DNA from: Mactromeris polynyma
Taxonomy: Eukaryota > Mollusca > Bivalvia > Venerida > Mactridae
Reading direction: 5' to 3'
NCBI GenBank assembly: GCA_032209605.1
Contig: JASFXZ010000002.1
Coordinates: 56,794,431-56,858,430, forward strand
DNA length: 64,000 bases
Position numbers and translations under genes: made by a program. Shown here piece by piece: positions 22,431 to 34,746 of the stretch. Under the pieces are notes generated by a model. That model made no database searches, had not been told where the DNA came from, and saw only the letters and a list, made by a program, of their open reading frames with translations. Position 1 is the stretch's first letter, and each line of letters starts with the position of its first letter.

Positions 22431-25400
22431 TATCACATCACATTGTAATGTATTATGCATTATGTATAATGTGTGAAGTTTGGGTTTTCATTTAAGATAT
22501 GGGTCAGAATGAAATACAACAAAAATTATAATTTTATATTGTCTTTATTTAAAATTACCACAACATAAGAAGAGACTAATTTGGAAAGTATGTGTGTATA
22601 CACAGCAGACACAACACAAACAACTAAATGAACACACGTGCAGCACTTAGCAACTTAAAAAAAATCTTAATTATTAGATTATAGAATACCAACATAGACA
22701 TAACACAAAACATGCACACAGAGAACACAGTCCTGTCGGAACAGATAATGAACGAGTCATATCATCCTCTACTTAAATTTGCGTCAGTAAATATTTGGTA
22801 ACATAAATGTCATTCTGATAATTGTTAAATCTAGTTTTATGTTGATAGTTTAATATTCTTTCCTTGATTAGAAAACGTTGCCGATAAGACGCTCATTAAC
22901 ATAACTTAATACACTTTTTTTATTATGAAAATTCCCCATCATTTAACTATGTCGTACGTATAGACAGTCATCGTGTCGCGCGCTCCATGTACTCTTAAAT
23001 GCAATGATAAAATTTGCTCTTTATCATAATAAAATCTTCATCATTAATATCAATTTAGATATATGTATGCGTCACTAACAAGTCATCATGAGTCAACTGA
23101 TATTTCAAACAAAATTGAAGCTATTGCAGATGAGGAATTTATAGTCAAAGTTTCACCGGTGCAATAAATTGAAAATAAATTCGGATATTTACGCTAGTTG
23201 TTGAAAACTGTAACATTTATGTTATCAGAAAAAAAACAGGTGCACGCGTGGCATTCTTCCTTGTTTCGTCTGCTTTTAACCTGTTTCTTGATAAAGTTTG
23301 GTTAACTTATGAACCAGTTTTCGTCAAATTAACATAATTCTGTTTCATTTCAGCAAAGAATTTAATTTTGTTTCTATTAAGTGAATAATATAAATGAAAA
23401 TATAGATTGGCTGTGAATATGCTCATGTAGTTCAATTGAGACAATTGCTTTTTGCGAACTGTTTCCATAGATACGTAAAATATTAGCTAAAAGCTTTCAG
23501 AAAATGTAAATATCGAGAATGGAAATTATTGAAATGTTCCAATATAATACGGAAGATAAAGTTTGTTATATATAACAACCAAGTGAATATCTTAACTCAG
23601 AAGTCTCATCAGTGATATAATTTACCATTCTTCAAGTGAAAATACGAGGGATGATCCAAAATAAACAGGATTTTTTTCATAGAAAAAATATGGTTCAATT
23701 ATTCTCAATAAAAATACATCAACAAAAAGCGGAATGTTTCGTCTACATACAGTCGATATATAAACACAATATTACAACGTATTAGCAAAGATTTGCTGCG
23801 CATTACGTATCAGACATTTTCTGAATTGCGTTCTATATAATAATCTTGAAGAATTCATACTGGAACTTGTTTGATAAAAATGATAATGCAAACTTGTATA
23901 TGGCTAAATGGTAAAAACCTAAATATCTTGAAATGTGCTCTGTGTTTTTTCTGTCAGCTCTAATACGCACAGAAGTTTAGAACTTTGGAATGTTAGGATA
24001 TGTTGGGTGTAGATTTAACCTATAAACACGATAGGAATGAGAAATTGGCAATAGGACTTATAAGATTAAGACGTAATGTGTGCCTATTTGCACATTATAT
24101 GATATTAACGCGCTTCCAATGACAAGACATACCCGAGTAACGCAGCTAGCATCTGATGAAAGCTTGTCGCCCAAAAACATCATACCAGTATAGTGTAGAT
24201 TTACCCAGCTAGACAGTAAATCCCACTAAAATCCCAGTGGATTACAAGACATATCTATCAAAAGTTACCCTGTCAGTAGATAATCATGCAGGACAAACAT
24301 TGCAAGCCTTAAATCGCGGTAAACATAACGTATTATTGATTTACTGATGATGAAAATGTCTTTATTGAAACATTATAGCGGTGATTAGAGTTGAATGAAA
24401 AAAACGATAATGAACATTTTATCGACGGTGATAAATAATTTGAGTTTTTTGTTGTTCTAAAGTAGATTTTGAAGTGATAAGCGTGGTCGTCAGGATAAAG
24501 ACGTACCTTGTATATCAGGCTAGGAATTAATACATCGACGTACAAGTATTATAATATAAGGTTACTAAACACCTGGCAGATGTCAGTAGGCTGGTAATTA
24601 ACTATACTACATTTACATCTTAATCACTACATATAGTTCTTGTAGTGTACCCAGGCGAGTATGGATATGATAGTTTTCGTCAGTGACATGTTAAAGTCCG
24701 TCTAGTGTTGCTATATATAAGCTATCTTGTGTGACCACCCTGGATCACAGTATGCGCCGGTTAATTTACATGTGACACGCGAGGGTAAACGATCAAGCAA
24801 TGCAAAATGCAACATGATTCCTGGAGAAGGGTATAGTTCGCGTCAAATCTGGCAATTCGTATTTGCGGCCCAAAAATGCAATTCAAATTGACATAAATAA
24901 GAATTTTGTTACTTCATGTATACTTATTCTATCGTTGCCGGTAAACCTATCAATAACAGGAGAGGGGGAGGGGTCGAGCCGAACAATTTCAAATCATGCC
25001 AATTTCTATAAAATGTCTTTCTTATATCAACACCCTGTACTAGGTGTTCTTCCTGTCGTAGCGATGTTTCGGTTGTTTAAGGCGGTGATACACGCCCACG
25101 TGCTTGTTGATGCCATATAAACTACGTTTTTTATTTCCTACATAACATATGATTTATTATGTCTTTATATTGATGTTTTACTGTCGCCTTTGGTTTGGGT
25201 AGACGAAGACAATATTACACATTTCACAAATAGTCCAACCTAGCCCGTGATATAATGTCATTGAGGCTGCTATACTAAGTATGTAGAATCGGAAGAATAT
25301 CAACCAAGTACCACTTTGTGAATTTCAACACATGTTTAGAAAATATGTTTATATCATATTAAAGTTTCAAATATGTGATCACATGATTTTATTCAGTTTA

Positions 25401-25434
25401 CGTTTCCAAACACCTTTTTAAAAAGCTACAAGAA
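22431..25434. other. No gene recognised; possible mariner end
   Basis: AT-rich. At 23645-23740 ACGAGGGATGATCCAAAATA resembles the terminal repeat of mariner elements (ACGAGG-x-TG-x-TC-x-AAA). I found no matching opposite end or transposase frame. No other structure seen. Confidence 0.4.
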
Positions 25435-25436
25435 TA

Positions 25437-25796
25437 CAATGCCCTCCAAAAGTTCCTTCACACTTTGACAATTTCCCATTGCAATTAATATATTTTCATA
25501 TTTGTTTCACATTCAATAAATCGAAAATGCTTTTTAACACAGCAATAATTTTCTGTAGAAGTATTTATAAATTTGTACAGAAAATAATTATCTTATTTCT
25601 GTGTGAGATCAATCAGTTACACACATACTATTGATGCTTCTACCGAGATGTGCAAATTGTTGTTTCTTAACTATCCATCACAGAAGTGGGATGAATAATT
25701 TTACTTCATGGTCATACATGTTTTATGTGAAATTCTGTAAGAAATAGTGACAAAATTCAAACCATTCAAGTATGAAGAAACTTTTGGATGGCAGTG
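25437..25796. mobile_element. Tc1-like MITE, 360 bp
   Basis: Left end CAATGCCCTCCAAAAGTTCC, right end inverted: CACTGCCATCCAAAAGTTTC. Flanked by TA on both sides (25435-25436 and 25797-25798). Terminal repeats of the form CA(G/C)TGCC-x2-CCAAAAGT are typical of Tc1-like elements. The interior is AT-rich and non-coding. Confidence 0.8.
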
Positions 25797-25798
25797 TA

Positions 25799-27664
25799 CA
25801 CTTGTATATGTCTGAGATTTATAAACAAGCGAAAAACATTACATGGAAGGAAATTAACACTACAAACAAAGTAATGTCACCGATGCCATATCTATGACCT
25901 GTTTAATTATTGTCATAGTCTGGGGAAAAGTTAATGTCGTTACTTTTGTTTTTCTTATAAATGGTATTTACTCGTATTATAGAAAAACACCATGTGCAGT
26001 TTTATGACTTTGTAATGGCGTCGTAAAATACTTATACCGACATGAAGACGTGTTGTGTTATGGTTGAAGTTAAGGCATGATATTTATAACATATTGACAT
26101 GAGAGTAGGCTTAGTTTTTTCAGCAGTTTTTGAGACATCGTTGTGTTAGAAAATTTACTAAGTGCACATGCTATTTCTAATTAAGCCAAACTAGCTCGTT
26201 TTTTTCAGACACTTGATACAACAAAATTACATTGCAACATCTTTACACCGGTTCTCATTTGAGCAAAAACCTCTCTTCAACATCAGTATCAATTTGCCTT
26301 TAGTAAATATTCAACCTCTGTAGAACAACCATCTCTCAACAACAGCTGAAAGCCTCAAATGGGTTTTGCTATGGAGAGGTTGATGTGTACATCAAAGCTA
26401 TGAAAAGCTGGCGAAGTGAAATTCCTCGACAACAAATACGAGTGCACTTTGCGGGAGTTCATTGTGCCGTGATTCGTATCATTTTGTTTACACAACGAAC
26501 ACTGAATTTCAATTTGCGAAGCTTCGGGAGATTGTAACATATCACTTATGTTTTATTACAGACTCTATACAAAAGGTGCACGATGATTGACATATCAAGC
26601 TGGCTAGAGTATGTATCTAAATTGTGGATGCATTTACTTTGACAACGTCGTCTGCATCGTGATGATTAATGTATGAAATACAAAATGAATGAAGACACAA
26701 CTATTATGGTAACAGTGGAGGAAATTCTGTGCTGCAATATCTAACACCGTCTTGATAACTCGAGCTATTCCAAATATGTTTGTTCACAATCCTTCTAAGT
26801 GTAAACTATGGTGTGCCCGCAGCGCCATTATAATTCTATAATAACTAGCGCCATATAACTGTGAGAACTTGATACGAGATTGGGTACGTACTATAACTCT
26901 TGTGTGTGATGTTATTTAACAAAGTTACTATTGAAATATAGCTTTAACAAATGTGTCAAACAGAATGGTATTAAACACGCCAAGAACACACAAGAAGTGT
27001 CGTGTAAGGCGAGAACATAAAGTCAATGTATTGACGCAAAATGACGCAATTTTACACCAATTTTGTTTAATGGGGGTATGTAATGTCATCCAATTTTACA
27101 ACTGCGTAAATACAATAAAAAATAAACTAGTAGCTGGGTTCTGCTACACAAGCGTAATCCATATAGTACATGCACCCTTAAAGTGTTAATTAGTATATGT
27201 GATGTTAAAAAGACATTATTTTTTATACTAGAAAGCATGTAAAATATGATAATCTACCGCGAAATATAGCGTTTGCTCTCATATGAATACCTGCGTTTCT
27301 GTACAAATCATTTACAAGAACATTCTCGGCATAATGATTGCCGTGTTTTATAATTGAATAACTGTGTCGACATAAGTATGACCTCATATTGTATTCGTAT
27401 TTTCACTACGGTGGTCAATCTGTCCATATATTTCCAAAGTGCAGATTAATTGCTATACATTTGTCCCGTCATATAATTATGATAATGTGGAATGAATATA
27501 AGTGTTTAGGACCGGAGACGTTATTGCTCCGTCCAATCTAAACCTCAGGTATGTTTTCGAAAAAGAAAATAAAACTATTTTCGATAGTAGAGAGAAAATG
27601 GCATCGCCTTGAATAGTTTGCATACCTGTAGTAGGAGGAGTACATGAACAAGCTCGAACATGGA
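25799..27664. other. No gene recognised; one MITE relic inside
   Basis: AT-rich. Contains the family-2-like relic at 26264-26390. No supported exon. Confidence 0.5.
26264..26390. mobile_element. Relic related to MITE family 2
   Basis: AACCTCTCTTCAACATCAGT, CATCTCTCAACAACAGC and GGAGAGGTTGATG are the same blocks that build the element at 31391-32163. Ends are degenerate. Confidence 0.45.
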
Positions 27665-28432
27665 AACCTCGAGTATGATTGGACACCTCGAGTATGATTG
27701 GACACCTCGAGTATGATTGGACACCTCGAGTATGAGTGGACACCTCGAGTATGATTGGACACCTCGAGTATGATTGGACACCTCGAGTATGAGTGGACAC
27801 CTCGAGTATGATTGGACACCTCGAGTATGATTGGACACCTCGAGTATGATTGGACACCTCGAGTATGATTGGACACCTCGAGTATGATTGGACACCTCGA
27901 GTATGATTGGACACCTCGAGTATGATTGGACACCTCGAGTATGATTGGACACCTCGAGTATGATTGGACACCTCGAGTATGATTGGACACCTCGAGTATG
28001 ATTGGGCACCTCGAGTATGATTGGACACCTCGAGTATGATTGGACACCTCGAGTATGATTGGACACCTCGAGTATGATTGGACACCTCGAGTATGATTGG
28101 ACACCTCGAGTATGATTGGACACCTCGAGTATGATTGGACACCTCGAGTATGATTGGACACCTCGAGTATGATTGGACACCTCGAGTATGATTGGACACC
28201 TCGAGTATGATTGGACACCTCGAGTATGATTGGACACCTCGAGTATGATTGGACACCTCGAGTATGAGTGGTCACCTCGAGTATGAGTGGACTCCACGAG
28301 TATGATTGGACTCCTCGAGTATGAGTGGACACCTCGAGTATGATTGGACTCCTCGAGTATGATTGGACTCCTCGACTATGATTGGACACCTCGAGTATGA
28401 GTGGACACCTCGAGTATGATTGGACACCAGCA
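27665..28432. repeat. 19-bp minisatellite, about 40 units
   Basis: Unit GGACACCTCGAGTATGATT, highly uniform over about 28 central units, with more variants (AGTGG, GGACTCC) toward the right end. Each unit has the palindrome CTCGAG. All three minus-strand frames are open across it. Confidence 0.96.
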
Positions 28433-29746
28433 CTTGTCTAGGCACGTATTCATCAGGGACTTAACGTTGTTGTTAAGGACATGCCAGCGTCTTGTATGTG
28501 TTTAAAGAATTTGCAAGCATTTCATTTTTTGTTAAAATACGCACTACGTTGAACTAATGTCAAAGTCATAATTAACATGCATAATAATTAGTTTTTGTCA
28601 CAGAAATATGTATGGACTGACAGGGTACAGCGTGATTATAAATCAAGTAGTTACAAGAAAATATTTCACAATTAGTTAAACCATTCATAAGCATAATTCC
28701 TGACAGATATAGAGTAATGACATGGTGTGCTGAATGTTGGACGGGCCACAAACATGACACGTGCTCTCCACGACACACAGCTTGTCCCTACCAATTTACC
28801 TTGCTGTAACGTCCACCGCCAAACACAAATCCACGTCTAACATTTTTATTGAACGTAAAATTCACAATGATTCCCTATGCTTTGACAATTACGTCTAACA
28901 GTTCTCATGAATATTATATGCATTGTACATGTAGATACAAAATGCATGCGTAGATATAATCGTAGGGATTCCAGCAATATAGAGAAAATGTATGCGTGCT
29001 GTGCATTCCTAATCAGGTGTGACCAAATGTCTTTGAGGAGGTGCACCGGTGTATAGGCTTGTACAATAACTCCTTATGGAACAATCTTGCCCGTTAATTC
29101 TTATGTAAAATTATTTTCCTTAAGTCCTGTATCAATCCATCAAGTATAAGTGGCTTCAAATTAAATATAGCCGACTTTTATGTGGATATTTATGTCAAAG
29201 TGTCTACATGGTTTAGATGTAAACTACGTTATGAATTAATGACAAATTTAACGGGACCATCTGAATGAAAAATTGATTGTACAGCACCACCCGATTATAA
29301 ATTGACTGAGTTTTGAGTATTTATAACTACATAATGTACTAAATCTCATCTCTCTCCTTTTTGTTTCTTATGATGTGAAAATTATGACATTCATATGTTA
29401 AATTCCTACACACGTAGCACACGTAGACTTGACTGACATCATAGGTTTGACCCAGACAGGCTACTCCTGGTTCACACTCTTCACGCCATTCACATCACAA
29501 AGGCGGAGTTATAATGGCGGCCTAAACACATCAATTCAAGATGGCTGAGTACGATTGGTCAATAATTTGCAAAACATGTTTTCATTGGCTGATCACCAAA
29601 TTGTTTGTTTACAACCGTAGACTTGAACGGAGTATAGAAACAGATTTATATAAACAAAACAATTATAAAAGTGGTATACATGTATTGTTACTTAAAGGTA
29701 TTTTCCATTTATATTAGAACGGCTGTGAACTAAATGTGATATATAT
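28433..29746. other. No gene recognised
   Basis: AT-rich. Contains one copy of a dispersed CCAAT-bearing repeat (29554-29620). An ATATATATAC run leads into the next array. Confidence 0.5.
29554..29620 (+). repeat. Dispersed repeat with inverted CCAAT boxes
   Basis: ATTGGTCAATAATTTGCAAA...TTTTCATTGGCTGATCAC matches 56864-56930 (same strand) and 31313-31372 (opposite strand). Confidence 0.55.
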
Positions 29747-30270
29747 ATACGTATATATCAACGAACGACTAAGTGTGGTACGGCACTTAGTAAAGATACG
29801 TATATATCAACGAACGACTAAGTGTGGTACGGCACTTAGTAAAGATACGTATATATCAACGAACGACTAAGTGTGGTACGGCATTTGGTAAAGATACGTA
29901 TATATCAACGAACGACTAAGTGTGGTACGGCACTTAGTACAGATACGTATATATCAACGAACGACTAAGTGTGGTACGGCACTTAGTACAGATACGTATA
30001 TATCAACGAACGACTAAGTGTGGTACGGCACTTAGTACAGATACGTATATATCAACGAACGACTAAGTGTGGTACGGCACTTAGTACAGATACGTATATA
30101 TCAACGAACGACTAAGTATGGTACGGCACTTAGTAAAGATACGTATATATCAACGAACGACTAAGTGTGGTACGGCACTTAGTACAGATACGTATATATC
30201 AACGAACGACTAAGTGTGGTACGGCACTTAGTACAGATACGTATATATCAACGAACGACTAAGTGTGGTA
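29747..30270. repeat. 49-bp minisatellite of hairpin-forming units
   Basis: About 10.7 units of 49 bp. Each unit contains ACTAAGTG-TGGTACGG-CACTTAGT, a perfect 8-bp stem with an 8-nt loop, plus a TACGTATATAT block. Units differ mainly as TAGTAAAG versus TAGTACAG. Confidence 0.95.
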
Positions 30271-31390
30271 CAAAACTGTTCAGTTTTATTGAAATTATTC
30301 GTATTCGTGTTGAAAATAGTCATATAGCCAGAACGAGCTAGCACAGTCATTGAATATTTGTCATAATCATGCGAGTGTGGCCCATAATTCTACAGTTCCT
30401 TCAGGGACCGTATATGAACGTATATAGTATGTTTCAGGTTTCTTCAATCATTCAAGAAAACCGACTGATAGGTCCAAGAAAAAAATATAATATGACTACA
30501 CATTTTCAATGATTGGAGAAAACGTAGCATTACAGGGAAAAATAGCTTGGTTTGAAAAATGCATTAAATGCCGTAAATACCGGACCTTCCGTAGACGCTG
30601 GACACGGTAAAAACTAACTATTCAAAGTATACACTTTAACGGGTTCTCAACTTATTATGAATCCACAATAACCCAATCATTTTATTCACGCTTTGTGGCC
30701 AGACATAACTTAGTACGTACGTGTATGTCCAGTCAATGAACAGTTAAGCGAAAACGTATTGTATTTATTAAACGGTACGAAACATTAAGAGACGTGAGTA
30801 TAAATCTTGTATAATTAGAATATGAATGAAAAACATCTTATGATTTAGACATAGTACAATAGCTTGATGTCAAAAATATGTGGTACACTATATGAGTCAT
30901 ATAAAGTTGTAAAGTGATTAAGTTCGACTTATTGTATTTATATAACATGCATTTTTCCAAATCATTATACTTATATCAATAGTTCATGTAGTCCAAATAA
31001 TTACATTCAAATACCAATCCTATTCCTGTACGATTTAAAAGGAATTTGTTTCACATTTATTTTTATGTTTACGTGTATTTTTAAAATTCTGGTAATTAAC
31101 AAAGTCACAATTAGACAATCCTGCATTTCTTACATACATAGTTAACCACATAGGTAATAAATTATGCAATACACATGTCGGCTCATTGTCTGTTCAGAAG
31201 TAAGCCTTTGTTAGAAATGTTGAATCACAGAACTATGTTTATAATTATATTGTAAAGTTAATGTACGTATATTCATTTTTCATATACTCGAGAACGGTTG
31301 CTAACAAATTATAAAGTGGTCAGCCAATGAAAATATGTATTTGAAAATACTGACCAATAGACAACGAGTACACAAATACGCTATTATCAC
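30271..31390. other. No gene recognised
   Basis: AT-rich. An inverted copy of the dispersed CCAAT-bearing repeat lies at 31313-31372. Confidence 0.5.
31313..31372 (-). repeat. Dispersed repeat with CCAAT boxes, inverted copy
   Basis: GTGGTCAGCCAATGAAAATA...TACTGACCAATAGAC is the reverse complement of the copies at 29554 and 56864. Confidence 0.55.
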
Positions 31391-32163
31391 CTCTCCAGAC
31401 CGGCACCGTCTTAAACAATAAACTCCCCGTAAACATGCTTTACAACCAATAGGACCTATCTAAAACAACAACCTCTCTTCAACAACATCAATTTCCCCAT
31501 AGTAATGATTTACAACCAATATAACCTCTCTAAGTCAACAACCTCTCTTCAACAACATCAGTTTCCCCATAATAATGATTTACAACCAAAAGGACCTCTC
31601 TAAAGCAATCCCCTCTCGTCAACAATACCAATTTCCCCGTAATAATAATATACAACCAATGGGACCTCTCTAAAGCAACATCCTCTCTTCAACAACATCA
31701 ATTACACCGTAATAATAATTTACAACCAATAGGACCTCTCTAAAGCAACAGTCTCTCTTCAACAACATCAATTACACCGTAATAATAATTTACAACCAAT
31801 AGGACCTCTCTAAAGCAACAGTCTCTCTTCAACAACATCAATTACACCGTAATAATAATTTACAACGAAAAGGACCTCTCTAAAGCAACAACCTCTCTTC
31901 AACAACATCAATTACACCGTAATAATGATTTACAACCAAAAGGACCTCTCTAAAGCAACAACCTCTCTTCAACAACATCAATTACACCGTAATAATGATT
32001 TACAACGAAAAGGACCTCTCTAAAGCAACAACCTCTCTTCAACAACATCAATTACACCGTAATAATGATTTACAACCAATAGGACCTCTCTAAAGCAACA
32101 ACCTCTCAACAACGACCGACGACTACCTATACCAAATGTTGCCACTCAGGAGAGGTTACACTG
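31391..32163. mobile_element. Family-2 MITE expanded by an internal 70-bp tandem repeat
   Basis: Right end GCCACTCAGGAGAGGTTACACTG is the CAGTGYAACC-type terminus. The body (about 31430-32110) is nearly ten units of 70 bp: AACAACATCAATTACACCGT, AATAATGATTTACAACCAAT, AGGACCTCTCTAAAGCAACA, ACCTCTCTTC. The left end CACCTCTCCAGACCGGC is degenerate. The array thus seems to have grown inside a transposon. Confidence 0.65.
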
Positions 32164-33805
32164 TTAATACTTTACCTTGTATACTACAGAACTTTCACAG
32201 ATATACACACTCTTCCGAAATCATTTAACAGGTATTTTGTTATAGTGTACATTATGTACATGAAGTAGAATTATGTTTTGAGATATCTTTCTTCGCACAA
32301 ATTACGTAGTCTGTGTGAACTAACCAGACGACACTGTGTCACGTGTTCACCATAGAAACCAAATACCATTCTTACTACGTCCACGTGACAAGTTTAGGTA
32401 TTTTTGATAAACGTAATACATGTAATAATAATGTATATTTGAATTTAAATATATTCAAACAATGTTGAAAGAGATCGACTTAAAATCAATTGAACATCGG
32501 TATTTATTTAACAAGAAAGATGAAAGTAGGCGACGAAGATTTGCCGCCAAATACAGCATACAACATTCTGTAATTAATTAATGCATACTGAAGATTGTTA
32601 AATTCACATGAATGATTTTGTTATGACGTGAGTTCAGTTCATGAATGTATTTTAGTGACTAGACGTGTTGTTTTATCAATGTACTCGTTAACTGACTGTA
32701 GTCGGCAAACATTTGAAGAATTTCATTTTGTTATTGTTATATATACACACACAAGCAGTCGAACAAATTCGTTATCCACAGGTAATAGTTATCGTTAAAC
32801 TTGTATAGTATTATAATTATACGTACATAATAATCTGCCAAGTTTGTCATTTCGTACAAGGTTTAACCAGACCGCCACTGGCTCTGAAGATGATCGGACT
32901 TAAAGCATAGAAGAACAAATAAAAGCAGCTCCATGAAAATACGATCTTATTAATAAGGCGTTCTTAATTTCGAGGAGATTTTTAAGTTTGATCGTTCAGT
33001 ATACAGTAAGTATTCCTTTATAACTAAGTGTGGTCTTATTATTGAGTTTTCACTGTAGTATAAAGTCATAGAAGAATAGGAAGTTTCCATGTTCCAACCT
33101 AATTCAAACATGATGCTACGTTAGCTCTAGATTACATGTAGACAGTTCGTTCTACAGAACTATTCCAACCCAATAGTACACTTCGTGTGGCAACCTGCCA
33201 TTCATATTGTTAATTACATATTATCACGTTACGTGGACACGTGTTTTATTCAAATTGATAACCAGAAACACGCGCCATTACAAATGAAGATTTACTAATC
33301 ATTGACACAGGGCAATGTCGACTTGTGTACCGTCTGTACTGGTGCCAGCATGTGTATTGTTTTGGAAGTCGAATAAAAAGAAACAGATCATGGTCGGTAA
33401 ATTCAACGCCTGCCGCAATTCAATTGTAAATATATCATTTCTAACATACCTACCCGAACTAGTCTTCATAATATTACAATAACATGGCGATATTCGACAG
33501 AATCATCAGAGGCGTTTAGTACACTAGTCAGGTTTGAAATTATTAAAGAAATTGACATCTATAAGTCAAAACTAAAAACGTCTGTCCACATTTCCAAATA
33601 AAGTGCTGAAATACAGACTAGTCAAACAGTGATTTTCAATGCTAATATATTGTTAGTTAATCCAATATTATATAAAAATTAGATAACAAATAATTTGTGC
33701 TATAGATCAAGGGCCAGTCGTGTCCGGTTGAATAGAAACACGTTTGTGAGTTATATATTTGCGAACAGTACTCCGAATCTGGGTTTTGCCACTGACCATT
33801 CTAGG
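32164..33805. other. No gene recognised; one degenerate MITE
   Basis: AT-rich. Family-1 MITE relic at 32862-33055; otherwise nothing recognised. Confidence 0.5.
32862..33055. mobile_element. CAGTRAAACC-type MITE (family 1), degenerate
   Basis: Starts TTTAACCAGACCGCCACTGG and ends GTGGTCTTATTATTGAGTTT TCACTG followed by TA. Internal CCATGAAAATACGATCTTAT matches the copies at 38526 and 50583. Confidence 0.5.
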
Positions 33806-34746
33806 GTGGTGCTTAGGGTAGCGCTTAGGGTGGCGCTCAGGGTGGTGCTCAGTGTGGTGCTCAGGGTGGTTCTCAGGGTGGTGCTCAGGGTGGTGCTCAG
33901 GGTGGTGCTCAGTGTGGTACTCAGGGTGGTTCTCAGGGTGGTGCTCAGGGTGGTGCTCAGTGTGGTGCTCAGGGTGGTGCTCAGGGTGGTTCTCAGGGTG
34001 GTGCTCAGGGTGGTGCTCAGTGTGGTGCTCAGTGTGGTGCTCAGGGTGGTGCTCAGTGTGGTGCTCAGTGTGGTGCTCAGGGTGGTGCTCAGTGTGGTGC
34101 TCAGGGTGGTGCTCAGGGTGGTGCTCAGGGTGGCGCTCAGGGTGGTGCTCAGGGTGGTGCTCAGTGTGGCGCTCAGGGTGGTGCTCAGTGTGGCGCTCAG
34201 GGTGGCGCTCAGGGTGGTGTGCTCAGGGTGGTGCTCAGGGTGGTGTGCTCAGTGTGGTGCTCAGAGTGGTGCTCAGGGTGGTGCTCAGGGTGGTGCTCAG
34301 GGTGGTGCTCAGGGTGGTGCTCAGGGTGGCGCTCAGGGTGGTGCTCAGGGTGGCGCTCAGGGTGGTGCTCAGGGTGGTGTGCTCAGTGTGGTGCTCAGGG
34401 TGGTGTGCTCAGTGTGGTGCTCAGAGTGGTGCTCAGGGTGGTGCTCAGGGTGGTGCTCAGGGTGGTGCTCAGTGTGGTGCTCAGAGTGGTGCTCAGGGTG
34501 GTGCTCAGGGTGGTGCTCAGGGTGGTGCTCAGAGTGGTGCTCAGAGTGGTGCTCAGGGTGGTGCTCAGTGTGGTGCTCAGGGTGGTGTGCTCAGTGTGGT
34601 GTTCAGGGTGGTGTGCTCAGTGTGGTGCTCAGGGTGGTGCTCAGGGTGGTGCTCAGGGTGGTGCTCATGGTGGTGCTCAGGGTGGCGCTCAGGGTGGTGC
34701 TCATGGTGGTGCTCAGGGTGGTGCTCAGGGTGGTGCTCAGGGGGTG
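33806..34746. repeat. 12-bp GC-rich minisatellite, about 77 units
   Basis: Unit GGTGGTGCTCAG with G/T/A variants (CAGGG, CAGTG, CAGAG), GCGCTCAG and some 14-bp GTGTGCTCAG units that shift frame. Strong G excess on the plus strand. All three plus frames are open (VVLR, GGAQ or WCSG repeats); I see no promoter, splice signal or domain that would make this a gene. Confidence 0.95.

Noticed and set aside
27477..28389. Three minus-strand frames of 240-283 codons
   Set aside because: All read the same 19-bp repeat in different registers.
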